DNA of 64,000 nucleotides from contig JADJWK010000002.1 in assembly GCA_016716405.1 (NCBI GenBank), positions 124,001 to 188,000 on the forward strand. Direction: 5' to 3'. The position numbers were made by a program, and so were the translations under genes. Below, in pieces: positions 16,982 through 26,734 of the stretch (positions within the stretch are counted from its first letter, which is position 1; each line of letters begins with the position of its first letter). The notes below the pieces were generated by a model. The model was given only the letters and a program-made list of their open reading frames with translations. It was not told where the DNA came from and made no database searches. Origin of the DNA: Candidatus Melainabacteria bacterium (lineage in GTDB: Bacteria > Cyanobacteriota > Vampirovibrionia > Obscuribacterales > Obscuribacteraceae).

Positions 16982-18229
16982 TCAGTGGCCGCCGAGCGCG
17001 AAAAATCCGATGGCGCCGGCGACGGCGACTACCAGGGCGATGGCTGACAGCTTGATGAGTTTTTGCCTTTTGCGCGCGGCCTCGAGGGCGGCAATCCGTG
17101 CTTTCACCCTGTTGGGAAACACCACGAGCCGCTCCTTGAGTTTGGCTATCGAGTCGAATCGAACACGGGGGTCCTTCTCCAGGCAGCGCTCTATAATTTC
17201 TTCGAGGTCTTTGGGGCGGTCGCCCTCGAATCTCAGGGAAGATATCCGGGGCGGTAGCTCCAGGGCATGCTTGTTCTTGAGATCGCGAAACGAGCCGGTA
17301 TCGAATGGTGCCCTGCCGGTGAGCAGGGCGAAGCCCACGGCGCCTATGGTATAGATTTCCGCTCGCTCGTCGTGGTCCAGATTCCGCGCTTCGTCCGAAG
17401 ACATGTAGAGCGCGTCGGCAGGCGAATCGGGATCGCGGTGCATATCGAGCTTGACCGGGCTGAAGTCGGTGACGACTATCGAGGGCTCGGAGTTCATGTC
17501 GTCGAGGAAGATGATATTTCCGGGTCTGATATCAGTGTGTGGATAGCCTTCTTTCAAGGCGTAGAGAAGTGCTTCGCAAACTCCGATCAGGATCATGACC
17601 GCCACATCGTAGCTGGGTATGCCGTGCAGATCCAGGCACTGCTCGATGTTGAAGCCGTCCTTGTATTCAGTCACTACATATGGTGTTTTCTTATTCAGTA
17701 CCCCGAAGTCGGTAATCTTGGCGATACCGGTATGGGTCAGCCGGGAAAGCTTCTTCATCTCCTGCTCGAAAAGACCGAGGGCTTCAGGCGATATCTTCTT
17801 GTAGCATTTGACTGCTACTTTGGTCCCCCGCTGTTTGTCCCGGGCAAGGAGAACGTCGGCTCTCGATCCGGTGCCGAGTATGCCCAGCGGCTGGTATCTC
17901 TCTGCCGGAAAGCTTTCCGGGGACAGCCCTGGAGAAGCCAGACCGAGATCGAGCTCTATCTGGTCTTTTTCGTTCTGCTTGATGTAATTGGCGACGGTTA
18001 TTGGATTCGGATTGTCGCAGGCGCAGAGGTCCAGGCGTTTGACCTTGGCGGTGCCGACTGCCGGAACTCGCTTTTTGCAATTCGCGCACAGGTCGATGGA
18101 GAATTGCGCATTTGGTGAATAAGTCCGCTCGCACCGGCAGTAAGAGACCCATTGCGTAGTCGCCGTGACGCCCTCTGCCAAAAGCGGTCTCAGGCACTTC
18201 TGACAACTCTCTGTATTCTGCTGGTCCAT
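16982..18229 (-). CDS. Degenerate Ser/Thr kinase with N-terminal zinc-ribbon pair and C-terminal membrane anchor
   Basis: 415 aa from ATG 18229, which places the start just before the first Cys motif; a GTG at 18295 is also open. Residues 8-80 hold paired Cys motifs (CQKC, CRC, CANC, CAC) suggesting two zinc ribbons. The kinase domain (about 100-370) keeps the glycine loop GTGSRADVL and VAVK lysine, but the catalytic loop reads HTDIRPGN (Arg to Thr, Lys to Arg), DFG is DFS and the MSPE motif is MSSDE. The catalytic Asp remains, so weak activity cannot be excluded, but a pseudokinase is likely. A single C-terminal helix (LSAIALVVAVAGAIGFFAL) anchors it. The DUF6984-like gene follows. Confidence 0.9.
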   Translation of the reverse strand: MDQQNTESCQKCLRPLLAEGVTATTQWVSYCRCERTYSPNAQFSIDLCANCKKRVPAVGTAKVKRLDLCACDNPNPITVANYIKQNEKDQIELDLGLASPGLSPESFPAERYQPLGILGTGSRADVLLARDKQRGTKVAVKCYKKISPEALGLFEQEMKKLSRLTHTGIAKITDFGVLNKKTPYVVTEYKDGFNIEQCLDLHGIPSYDVAVMILIGVCEALLYALKEGYPHTDIRPGNIIFLDDMNSEPSIVVTDFSPVKLDMHRDPDSPADALYMSSDEARNLDHDERAEIYTIGAVGFALLTGRAPFDTGSFRDLKNKHALELPPRISSLRFEGDRPKDLEEIIERCLEKDPRVRFDSIAKLKERLVVFPNRVKARIAALEAARKRQKLIKLSAIALVVAVAGAIGFFALGGH

Positions 18230-18387
18230 AGCCCGGACGCTCCCACCCCGAGTATTATCGACAAGACTATGACCGATTTCGACCGAATCGTCCACTGGTT
18301 ATCGGTCGAACCCTTATCCGTGCCGGCTCAGTCACAACTCTGTAATCGAACTGCCCTAGTATTTGGGGAGATTGCAGCGCCGCCTTC

Positions 18388-19287
18388 TTGCAAGAGGAGG
18401 TCAGCTCTGGGTTCTTTGAACAATACGGCGAAGTGAGTTCGAGCGGGATCGCTCCGGAAGAAGCGACAGTGGCAGAGCGTCTGCAAAATGACGCCTCGCT
18501 CTCCAGCGCGCAAGTGCGCGATTTCTTCCAGCGAAATCTGGCAGAGTTGGATACGAATCATAACGGCAGGGTCTCCGGCAAGGAGCTGGACTTGTTCGAG
18601 CCGACAACTGACTTAGACAAGCAGGCGCTGGCAATCTTAAAACACGACCGGGAGGAGATTTCCAGGTTGTCGAAGGATGCATGGTTCTCAGAATGCGGCA
18701 TCTCTGAGAACGACATCGAGCAAAACGAGATCAAGGGCGCCAGCGACTATAAAGAGAGCGTCAAGAAGATCGAGGGTATCGCCGAGTCTTTCTAAAAGAA
18801 CTTCGACAAGCTCGACACCAATCGTAATGGCTCAGTCAGCGGTATCGAGCTGGAGGCTGCTCTTGCCAATCCGAATCTCGATGTCGGATCGAAGCAGATG
18901 GTGCAATTCTTGCTTCGCGGCTATAACAGGCTGAACTATGGTCTTAACCCGGATGGCAGCAAGATGGAGGAAGGTTTCAGCCGTGAAAGCCTTCACCGAA
19001 TCGCTCGTACTGCGTCATTCGACCGTACGGAGCAACACAATGAGAAACAGGAGAAATGGCTCATTGGTGGCAGCGCCGCATTCAGCGTCGGGGCTGGAGT
19101 CCTATTCGGGTCGGTCGTATGTCTGCCCGCGGGGATAGCCGTTGGTCTGGGAGCGGCTGTCGTGATGGGGCTGGGACACTTCGACGCTAAGCGTGTCCAG
19201 TCGAGGTTTGACACCAGGCTGCGCTCCCTCACCTTCGAAGCCCTTCGCTCAATGGATGAGCCGACTCCGGAGAAGAAGAGTAAATAG
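18388..19287 (+). pseudogene. EF-hand protein gene interrupted by an in-frame TAA
   Basis: Two open segments in the same frame are separated only by TAA at 18793-18795. Before it comes a canonical EF-hand loop DTNHNGRVSGKE; directly after it KNFDKLDTNRNGSVSGIE, a second canonical loop, plus a C-terminal glycine-zipper hydrophobic segment (LIGGSAAFSVGAGVLFG, AGIAVGLGAAVVMGLG). The residues before the first loop (FFQRNLAEL) and around the stop (the interrupted helix before FDKLD) are parallel, showing that one protein was split by a single nonsense codon. The start is uncertain: TTG 18388 or GTG 18433. Options are a recent pseudogene, a sequencing error, or stop readthrough. The intact product would bind calcium and associate with membranes. 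Confidence 0.8.
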
Positions 19288-19311
19288 TATCGACATGCGA
19301 CGAACTCTGCT

Positions 19312-20703
19312 TCAGCTCTCGAACTCGGGCTCGTATTCGTCGGCTTGAAGACCGAAAGTCCAGGCGACGGCGCCCCTTGCCGTGTGGATGTCCGGCGGCA
19401 CTCGAAGGTAGTATTCCTTCCTCGATCCGTCGGGCTCCGGAGTCGAGTTTTGCACGCAGACCATGGCCTCGCAGATACCATCGCGGAAGTGCTTGTGGTA
19501 GAGCTTGCCGAACTCGTCCTGGTGCACCAGGATGACCTGAGACTCTCTGAGGAACTTCTCCGGTCCATAGAGAGTGATGAGCATGCGGCGAACTTCGGCG
19601 TTGTCGGTGCGATCGATTCTCTCTATAGTGAGCCGGCTGCGATCTTCCATCAGGTCCAGGGGCAAAAGAACACCGTGCATGAAATAGAGCTTGAGATGAT
19701 CGGCAAAGCTCACCGCGGCCCGGAGGTCGCTGTGGAGCGAGCCGCGCTCGTCGAGATCGATATTGTCCGGCCTTCTCATCACGAAGCATGCGCCTCTGGT
19801 AAGACGATATGCCGGAGCCAGCTCATGGAGCTCGAGCCAGAGCCTGAGGGGATCGGTCTCAGCTGGAAAGTCAATGTCCAGGCAGTGCAGGGCGGCACCG
19901 TACATGATGGCGGGACCGTTCATCTCGCCTATGTGAGTCCATTCGTGGTTGGTCGTGCCGATATAAGTCTGGTAAGCCGTTCGCTCATCCTCCGGAAGGC
20001 TCGACTCGATAAGAGTGCGGGTCTGATCGAAGATCCGGCGCATGATCAAGAGATTGCTCAGACCGGTGCCGGGGTATTCGTGCTTCAGCGCCGCGAACTT
20101 CTCCGGACCGAGTTCCGACTCTATGCGCTCTCTTACTCTGGCGGCCGCTTCCCAGACCCTGGTATAGAAGATTGCCCCTGCTGAGGCGGTGCTCTCTTCC
20201 GGCAGGGATCGCAAGATGCCGGTCAGCCCGGAGAGGCGTTCTTTCAGGAGGTCGAGTGGGGGAGCGCCGATTGTCTGGCTCGAGCGAAGCGACTCGAGAA
20301 GGGGCGCGGGATCTCTACAGGTGCTTGCGAGGGGAAGCAGGTATGCCTGCAGGGGGCTGTCGCACCATATTATGAGAGGCTCCGGCAGCCCGAGGCAGCG
20401 ATACAACGACGCGATGGCCTTTTCGGTGGCACCGATCTCGACTCGTTTTGCCGATATGGTGAGCCGGCTCCATCTCTCCTGATAGTTCCGCAAGGCTGAA
20501 TCTTCGGATCCTGAGAATGGCGATTTTGTCGCGCCCGAGGCGCGGCCGAGGCGATACGCTATGTGCCCTTCCACTTCTCCGGTGGTGATGCCGTACTCGT
20601 CCATGGTGACTTTCGCTCCGGCAGTCGGGCGCTGGCCTCGAGGGAGGGACATGCTTCGCTTGATGATGCCCTCGAGGGCCTCGTTTCGCATTCGCTCGCT
20701 CAA
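19312..20703 (-). CDS. DUF6745-like protein
   Basis: 463 aa, no signal peptide. The start ATG overlaps the stop of the upstream membrane-protein gene in an ATGA arrangement, implying translational coupling. Recognisable blocks are LIIWCDSPLQAYLL near residue 110, TNHEWTHIGEMNGPAIMYGA, RRPDNIDLDERGSLHSDLRAAVSFADHLKLYFMHGVLLP (here given as landmarks), and RTDNAEVRRMLITLYGPEKFL with a C-terminal strand region (GKLYHKHF, CEAMVCVQNSTPEPDG). These fit the DUF6745 family, which has no established function. It is convergent with the split EF-hand gene, 24 bases away. Confidence 0.85.
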   Translation of the reverse strand: MSERMRNEALEGIIKRSMSLPRGQRPTAGAKVTMDEYGITTGEVEGHIAYRLGRASGATKSPFSGSEDSALRNYQERWSRLTISAKRVEIGATEKAIASLYRCLGLPEPLIIWCDSPLQAYLLPLASTCRDPAPLLESLRSSQTIGAPPLDLLKERLSGLTGILRSLPEESTASAGAIFYTRVWEAAARVRERIESELGPEKFAALKHEYPGTGLSNLLIMRRIFDQTRTLIESSLPEDERTAYQTYIGTTNHEWTHIGEMNGPAIMYGAALHCLDIDFPAETDPLRLWLELHELAPAYRLTRGACFVMRRPDNIDLDERGSLHSDLRAAVSFADHLKLYFMHGVLLPLDLMEDRSRLTIERIDRTDNAEVRRMLITLYGPEKFLRESQVILVHQDEFGKLYHKHFRDGICEAMVCVQNSTPEPDGSRKEYYLRVPPDIHTARGAVAWTFGLQADEYEPEFES

Positions 20704-21179
20704 GACCGCCTCGTCGCTTGGCTGGATTCCCTGTACTTCAATATTAGTCCCCTGGTGAAGCTGAGCACCAGCAGGACATGGAGCACGATAAAGAACCCGA
20801 CGCCGATATCGAAGACTCTTCCTGACTGGACGCCTGGTGTGTCATGGCACCATACGATGAGCTTCGCTGGAAGCAGCCAGAGCTCGAAGAGGCTGTGCCC
20901 GATTCCGATGGCGGCAAGCACGCATTTGATGGCGTCTGATCCGATGAGGGCGGCCGCCACCCGGGCCGAGCCCGCAACGAAAGCGTCGCCACCCTGTAGA
21001 TTCCAGGTGATCTCCAAAAGACCGATTTGATCAGCGCTGTACATCGAAGGCACGCCGTTTCCCAAGAAGCCGAGATAAGTGCCGGCGGAGGTCATGGCGA
21101 TAATGCCCGAAAGCATCGGCGGTAATCCACCAAGGATCAGAAAGACACTTAGAATTCTCGATGCGCTTGAGCCAGACAT
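20700..21179 (-). CDS. Four-helix membrane protein of unknown function
   Basis: 159 aa from ATG 21179, chosen for the GGAGA ribosome site 7 bases upstream. Four hydrophobic helices are visible: ILSVFLILGGLPPMLSGIIAM, VAAALIGSDAIKCVLAAIGIG, HSLFELWLLPAKLIVW and IGVGFFIVLHVLLVLSFTRGL. No family is recognised. Its stop overlaps the start of the DUF6745-like gene, so the two products are probably made together and may interact at the membrane. Confidence 0.8.
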   Translation of the reverse strand: MSGSSASRILSVFLILGGLPPMLSGIIAMTSAGTYLGFLGNGVPSMYSADQIGLLEITWNLQGGDAFVAGSARVAAALIGSDAIKCVLAAIGIGHSLFELWLLPAKLIVWCHDTPGVQSGRVFDIGVGFFIVLHVLLVLSFTRGLILKYRESSQATRRS

Positions 21180-21342
21180 GACCGATCTCCGGTTAGAACC
21201 CCTTCCAGTTCTTTGCCCAGGAGTGAAGCTCCTCATCGCCTTCGAAGTGCTTGACCTGGGGCAACCTTACCATCTTCGTCCATTTCCGTCCAGGTTCGTT
21301 CGCGATGTAATCGTATCTGGTGCGAATATCCGGTAGGATATC

Positions 21343-22332
21343 ATGTCGGATGATAGTCGAATCGGTGGCGCTGTGGACTCCAAACCTTTCCGCTGGAATA
21401 TGACCAACCGCCGTGCTCTCATGGGGATGCTCGAGCGGGCGAGAGTGCCTGCTTCTGCCAACGCGAGACCATCGCTGGACGATATGATCAAGTCGCAGAC
21501 AGTTCAGGATCAGTCGTTTGCCGAACCCCTCCTGGACCTTTCAGCGAGGATTCTCGGATACGCAGCCGGTACCGACCTCGTCTTCGTAGGCAGATCCCCG
21601 GAGAGCATCTTCGATCTCATGAGCGGTTTGCTCTACGATACAAAGTTCAAGAGCCGACTCATATTGTTGCACTTTTCGATGCGCTTCTATGCCGGTGTCA
21701 GGATCGACTGGCAGAAGGCAAGACCGGCAATCAGGTCTTACTTCACCATGCTCCGACTGGACCCCGCTTCTATCGCGAAACGTGCCCGACCCGTATGCTT
21801 TGTCGATCTGGTCTCCGAGGGCATCACCTTCAGGAATCTGGCGATTTTCCTCGAGGAATGGGCTCTGGATGTCGGAGTGGAATGGTCCCGGGTGCGCAAA
21901 AGGGTCCGGATAACCGGAATTTGCCGGCCTGAAAAGCCCAGCCCCAAGACGATCGCCTGGAACGAGCAGAAGAACTGGGGCGATCGAATTCCGTCCCGGA
22001 ATATCAAAAACATAGTCATCGACCCACGTCTCTGGGACTACCTGGGCAATCGCCAGCTCAAGTCGACCACATCTTTCTCCCCCAATCGCTGGGGTCAAAG
22101 GACTTTCTATTCACCGGTGCGTAACGTGAGCACCCTGACCGGCCTGTGCTCCGCGCTCTCCTGGTTCGAGCTCGGCTCGAGCAGGGAGAGCCGCAAGAGC
22201 TTCGCATCTCGCCTCAGCCAGACCGACGGTATGAAGGAGACCGAGATCCGCTGTCTTGTCTTGCAGCTGAGACAGACCCGTAACAAGACCCCCCGATCCA
22301 GGTCCGGCTCAAGAGCCTATCCCCGGCGATGA
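21343..22332 (+). CDS. Hypothetical protein, possible phosphoribosyltransferase-like fold
   Basis: 329 aa, divergent from the DUF6745 pair. There is no signal peptide. An internal block TDLVFVGRSPESIFDLMSGLL and then RPVCFVDLVSEGITFRNLAIF has the hydrophobic-strand, acidic, Ser/Gly/Thr loop order of a phosphoribosyltransferase PRPP loop (compare VDDxxxSGxT). The loop is divergent, so this is only a structural suggestion. The C-terminus is strongly basic (RSRSGSRAYPRR), which might bind nucleic acid. I cannot assign a function. Confidence 0.7.
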   Translation: MSDDSRIGGAVDSKPFRWNMTNRRALMGMLERARVPASANARPSLDDMIKSQTVQDQSFAEPLLDLSARILGYAAGTDLVFVGRSPESIFDLMSGLLYDTKFKSRLILLHFSMRFYAGVRIDWQKARPAIRSYFTMLRLDPASIAKRARPVCFVDLVSEGITFRNLAIFLEEWALDVGVEWSRVRKRVRITGICRPEKPSPKTIAWNEQKNWGDRIPSRNIKNIVIDPRLWDYLGNRQLKSTTSFSPNRWGQRTFYSPVRNVSTLTGLCSALSWFELGSSRESRKSFASRLSQTDGMKETEIRCLVLQLRQTRNKTPRSRSGSRAYPRR

Positions 22333-22506
22333 GTGCCCAGATTCGGGGCTGAAAACCTCTGTTCTGCCATTCATATGTATGCGGTATCGACCGGTAATGA
22401 ACTCATGAGTCCCAAGAACGTATATATATCCTCTCTGTCAGGGTAAATAGGTACTTGGATAACTATGTCTAGCTTATCCCTGGACCCGGATCGAGGAGTT
22501 CTGGTA

Positions 22507-23841
22507 ATGGACAGTTTGGCGGCATCTGGACTTTTTTCTCTCCACAACAGCAGTTGTGTTTCCAAAGGTCAGTTCTACACTCCCAGGACAGTGCTGGACA
22601 CGGTCACTGCTAGCCAGCCGGTGGATGTCGGGGTGATCGAGATCGCCGGGAGAGACGTCACAGGCAGGATCGGCGTCAAGGCCAACTCGATCATTACCGG
22701 CGCCGTCGTGGACAAGACCGGCGAGACAGGCACGGCGGCAGTCTGCAGGCTGCTTCTCCTGCCCTATGGCATGTATCTCTTCCGGTACGCAGTCCCCACC
22801 GACAAGCTCCACCTCGAGCAGGAGCTCGCGCTCACCTTCGAGGATGCCAAAAAGTTTCTCACCGGACCGTCAACTATCGGTCTGGCTGTGCCCGGCAGGC
22901 AGACCCTCAACAACTTGAAAGCCCTCACCGGCGAAGAAAGCCTGGCGCAGCCCGACTTCACCTGGGCGAGCACGAGCCTTTGCAATACCTATCCGGGCGC
23001 CGACCTGACGGATTCCGAGACACCCACTTCGATCTCTCAGACCGTGGGCTCCCGGGTGACCGATGCCGATCTTGAGCACTGCCAGAAGCTAGTGGAGGCC
23101 GCCGAGCGAAAGAAGGCGCAGACCATCGAGATTCAGCTCCAGGCCAGGAAGACCCAGACCAATCTGGAAGCCCTGGAAAAGCCCGGACCCTTGCCCAAGA
23201 GGCAGGAGAAACCCAGGCAGATGATCGACAAGCATCTGGCTGTCGTGCTTGGCGGTGCTCTCCTGGTAGTGGTGGGTTTTGCGGTGGCGAACGAGCTCAG
23301 GATAAGACCGCATGTGGTTGGGGAGACCACAAGTACTATCAGGCAAGCGAATTCCACCCTGGTCAATCAGGTGGCACCGCCCAAGCAGCAGAAGGAAGCG
23401 ACGGCTCCCTTCGTTTTCCCTGCCAGTACCCCAAGAACCGAGCCACCACCGCCGACATCACTTCCCACAGCACCAGCGGACAATTCGGTGAGCACGGCGC
23501 CTCCGGACGTGTCTCAGACTCCCGGCGCGCCTGTCTCATTGTCTCTCGGTCAGGACGAGGTCAATCGCTGGACCGAAGAGGTTCGCAAGAATCCCGCCGA
23601 TCCCAAGTCTCGCCGCGAGCTCGCCCAGGCTTATCTGCTCAAGGGTGACAGCAATAGCGCCATCGAGCAGTTCTATTCCGTGATGAAGATCAAGAAGGTC
23701 GATTCGGAAGAGATCATCGGTTTCGCAAACAATCTCATGGTCTTCGGCAGCAAGGATATAGCCAGGAAGTTTCTCACCGATGTGCTCCGCGCCGATCCCC
23801 AGCAAAGCGAGATCCGGACCAGGCTCAACGAGATGCGCTAG
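22507..23841 (+). CDS. Membrane-anchored protein: DUF4388-like head, coiled coil, TPR tail
   Basis: 444 aa from ATG 22507, preferred over ATG 22465 because GAGGAG lies 8 bases upstream. Residues about 25-135 have the pattern of DUF4388-like regulatory domains (GVIEIAGRDVTGRIGVKANS, IITGAVVDKTGETGTAAVCRLLLLPYG). A Lys/Glu/Gln-rich coiled coil follows (QKLVEAAERKKAQTIEIQLQ). One membrane helix lies near 255-275 (LAVVLGGALLVVVGFAVANEL). A Pro/Thr/Ser-rich stretch leads to a C-terminal TPR unit (NPADPKSRRELAQAYLLKGD, SNSAIEQFYSVMKI). The head is cytoplasmic and the TPR outside if topology follows the basic residues before the helix. Confidence 0.8.
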   Translation: MDSLAASGLFSLHNSSCVSKGQFYTPRTVLDTVTASQPVDVGVIEIAGRDVTGRIGVKANSIITGAVVDKTGETGTAAVCRLLLLPYGMYLFRYAVPTDKLHLEQELALTFEDAKKFLTGPSTIGLAVPGRQTLNNLKALTGEESLAQPDFTWASTSLCNTYPGADLTDSETPTSISQTVGSRVTDADLEHCQKLVEAAERKKAQTIEIQLQARKTQTNLEALEKPGPLPKRQEKPRQMIDKHLAVVLGGALLVVVGFAVANELRIRPHVVGETTSTIRQANSTLVNQVAPPKQQKEATAPFVFPASTPRTEPPPPTSLPTAPADNSVSTAPPDVSQTPGAPVSLSLGQDEVNRWTEEVRKNPADPKSRRELAQAYLLKGDSNSAIEQFYSVMKIKKVDSEEIIGFANNLMVFGSKDIARKFLTDVLRADPQQSEIRTRLNEMR

Positions 23842-23849
23842 CCTCTCTG

Positions 23850-25234
23850 CTATCTTGCCGTGATCTCCGGTCTGGTCTGCTGCTCCGCTCTCAGCGAATT
23901 GAGGGCGGCGGCAAGCTGAGAGTCTTGACTGCTGCCGAATATCCTTCGCCAGTCCATGGGTGATTCTATATCCGGTTTCAGTCCGATCCTGTTGTTATGA
24001 CCGTCGCCGAGCCACTGTCCCGAAGGGGTGAAGTATCGGAAGGTGGTCACCCTCAGCCACGATCCTTCGGGCATGTCTCGAGAGATGGTCTGGCCTATTC
24101 CTTTGCCGGTGGTTCTTTCCCCGACCAGCCTGGCGGCTCCGTTCTCACGCAGGGCGCCGGCCAGGATCTCCGATGCCGAGGCAGTGTCGCCATTGGTGAG
24201 GATAACCACCGGTTTGTCTACCATATCCGGCAGCCGGTCGAGATCCGGGACGAGTTTCTGCAGACCGACCATGCGTGCATCGTGTTTGGTGACATCGATA
24301 TTGGTACTGGTCAGATCGTATTTGGTAACGTCGTATTCAGGCTCGTCCCAGTCGGACGGGCTGCGCTCTCTAGTGCTCATCAAGTGACCACTGTCGAGAA
24401 AGAGACTGGCTGAAAGCAGAGCCTGGTCGACATTTCCGCCTCCGTTATCGCGAAGGTCCACCACATAGGCGGAAGCATCTTGATGGCGCTCCAGGGCGGC
24501 CTTGAGCTCCTCGGCGGTATCGCCCTGACCGAAAGTGAAGATCCTTATGTAGGCGATATTGTCCTCCAGCCGCTGGTCTTCCACCGCAGGAATGTCCACC
24601 GGACCCCGCGTAATATCCAGGCTGACCGGCTTTCCATCACGTATGACATCGAGTTTTATCGGCTCGCCGTCCTCGCCTCCGAGCAACTCCAGGGTCTGAT
24701 CGATAGTCTTGTCCGCGAGGCTCGTGCCATCCACGGCGACAAGATTGTCTCCGGGCAGCAGGCCTCCCCGGGCGGCGGTCCGTCTTTGACGACGCGACTG
24801 ATGAGCACCGGACCGACATGGGCAGTTTCTGTTCCAGGCTCCACTTTCATGTTGATGCCGAGCCCGCCTTTGAGAATCCCTTTCTCCATACGCTCGAGTT
24901 TCTCCGCCTCCTCTCTTGGATGGAGGTCGGTATATGGATCGCCGGCTGTTTTGAGAGCTTCGTCCGCGTAGGCTATGGCATCGGAAGGAGACTTGATCTG
25001 GCAGTCGTACTTGCGCAATAGCTCGTCGACGTTCCCGAGGCTCTCCGGATCGAAGATTGTCCGGGCTGCTCTTCGCAGGATCTGCGAGTATTCCGAGGAG
25101 AGCGGGCATGACTTCGAGTCCGAGGCTGTCAGAGGCGAGCCCTGCCCATCTTCAGTTGCCGCGACCTCGGGTGCCGCTTGATACTGTGTTTGCGCCTCGG
25201 CAACATGAGCGGAGCTGTCGTTTTGATCGAGCAT
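23850..25234 (-). pseudogene. S41 carboxy-terminal processing protease with a frameshift in the PDZ domain
   Basis: The N-terminal part (from ATG 25234, preceded by GAGGTG) and C-terminal part lie in different frames that meet at about 24766-24780. The PDZ domain reads GLGINMKVEP to VVKDGPP in the first frame and GGLLPGDNLVAVDGTSLADK in the second; one missing base in a GC-rich run would join them. The C-terminal S41 domain is complete: NIAYIRIFTFGQGDTAEELK, VVDLRDNGGGNVDQA, catalytic Ser in NGDTASASE and Lys in ERTTGKGIGQT. No signal peptide is visible, unusual for CtpA-type proteases. Either a true 1-base deletion or a sequencing error. Confidence 0.85.
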
Positions 25235-25411
25235 CGTCACCTCGGGCGTCCTGGTGGCTGAGACTACCTTATGACAGGGAGGGGGTTGTGTGAATACGTG
25301 GTTTCCCCGCCGGGTCAAGGTGAGGTAAAGTCGAGGCGCGCTCGTTGCAGGCTAGCCGTGAGAGCTAGGCTATGCGAAGCGAGTATCGGGCAAGGCTAAT
25401 GCTCATTCTGG

Positions 25412-26722
25412 CTATTTCTGAAAGTATAGATAAGCCAGTCCCAGAAGGAGCGGGATCAATATCATCCAGGCGATGAGCTCCCCTCGCGATATCGGGATCG
25501 AGTCGCGGCTCTGCCTCCTGAGCGCCACCGAGACAGGACCGTCGCCCCTCAGTCCGGGAATGGCGAAGACGATCATCAACCCACCGGCGAGATAGAGAGC
25601 GCCCGAGATGGTCGGGTTGCCGGCGAAGGTCGCGCTCACCAGTGATACCACTCCAAGGAAGATCGCCAGGCGCTGTTTTAATGCATTGAGGATTCGTCGT
25701 TGCTTGCTCGCGGCGCTGCGAGCCATGACTTCATCGGGCTTTCCCTCTCGAAGCTTTTCGAGATCGGAGCGCAGCTCGCTCATCGACTGATAGCGCGAAT
25801 CGGGGTCTTTCGCCAGGGCTCGATCCAGTATCACTTGTAGTGGCGCGGGGAAATCTCTATCCGGACGCACCGCCGATAGTGGATCGGGCTCTTCCTGCAA
25901 ATGCATGACCGCGGTGGCGAGGGCGGTCTCGCCGTTATGCGGCGGGCGGCCGGCAAGGGTCTCGTAGAGCACGCAGGCCAGAGAATAGATGTCGCTTCGT
26001 CTGTCGACCCTGGCGCCGGAGCATTGCTCCGGGCTCATATAGAGCGGGCTGCCGAAGACCTCGCCGGTCTTTGTTAGAGCTTTGCCTTCTTCGTCCTGGA
26101 TCTTGGCGATACCGAAGTCGACGATCTTGATCGATTCGCCATCGCCCCCGTCGTTGATGAGCATGATGTTTGCCGGCTTGAGATCCCTGTGGACGACGCC
26201 TTTCGCATGGGCGAACTCGAGGGCTTCGGCGGCTCTGATGGCGATGTCCAGGCAGGTATCCAGAGGCAGGCAGCCGGCTCGGGCGATGGCATCGGATAAC
26301 GCTTGGCCCTCCACACAGTCCATGACGATATAGGGCTCGCCCGCATCGGATACGGCGAACTCATGCACCGACACTATGCCGGGGTGACCGAGGGCGCCTG
26401 CCGCCCTGGCTTCCTGCTGGAAGCGCAGGATAGCCTTTTGATTTGCCAGACCGGGCGCGGAAAGGACCTTGATTGCCACTGTCCTGTTCAGAGTGAGGTC
26501 CCGGGCCCTGTAGACGACGCCCATGCCGCCTGTGCCGAGCTTGCCTTCGATGGCGAATTTGCCTTCAAAATTCTCGCCTGCCTGGAGCTCTGCTTGTTTG
26601 GCGGGGGCGTCGGGCTCGCCGATGCTCGAGACGGTGCGATCCTCGAAGGCCGGCTCGCCGACCTTGAGCTCGGGCTTCTCTTCCTCCCGGCTTTCTTTGA
26701 AGGGTTTTCGGTCCGGATCCAT
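25412..26722 (-). CDS. Ser/Thr kinase with C-terminal membrane helices
   Basis: 436 aa. The ATG has GAGGAG 5 bases upstream. An acidic N-terminal tail of about 50 residues precedes a full PknB-type domain (about 55-320): GTGGMGVVY, VAIKVL, HRDLKPAN, DFGIAKI, FGSPLYMSPEQ, RRSDIYSLACVLYETL. The C-terminus has about three hydrophobic helices (LAIFLGVVSLVSATFAG, ISGALYLAGGLMIVFAIPGL, LIAWMILIPLLLGLAYLYF) and no external domain. All catalytic residues are present. The frameshifted S41 gene lies 177 bases downstream in the same orientation. Confidence 0.94.
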   Translation of the reverse strand: MDPDRKPFKESREEEKPELKVGEPAFEDRTVSSIGEPDAPAKQAELQAGENFEGKFAIEGKLGTGGMGVVYRARDLTLNRTVAIKVLSAPGLANQKAILRFQQEARAAGALGHPGIVSVHEFAVSDAGEPYIVMDCVEGQALSDAIARAGCLPLDTCLDIAIRAAEALEFAHAKGVVHRDLKPANIMLINDGGDGESIKIVDFGIAKIQDEEGKALTKTGEVFGSPLYMSPEQCSGARVDRRSDIYSLACVLYETLAGRPPHNGETALATAVMHLQEEPDPLSAVRPDRDFPAPLQVILDRALAKDPDSRYQSMSELRSDLEKLREGKPDEVMARSAASKQRRILNALKQRLAIFLGVVSLVSATFAGNPTISGALYLAGGLMIVFAIPGLRGDGPVSVALRRQSRDSIPISRGELIAWMILIPLLLGLAYLYFQK

Positions 26723-26734
26723 TGATGCTCCTCG

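Noticed and set aside
17267..18118. Plus-strand open frame across the degenerate kinase
   Set aside because: The minus strand encodes a clear kinase fold; the plus frame shows no family resemblance.
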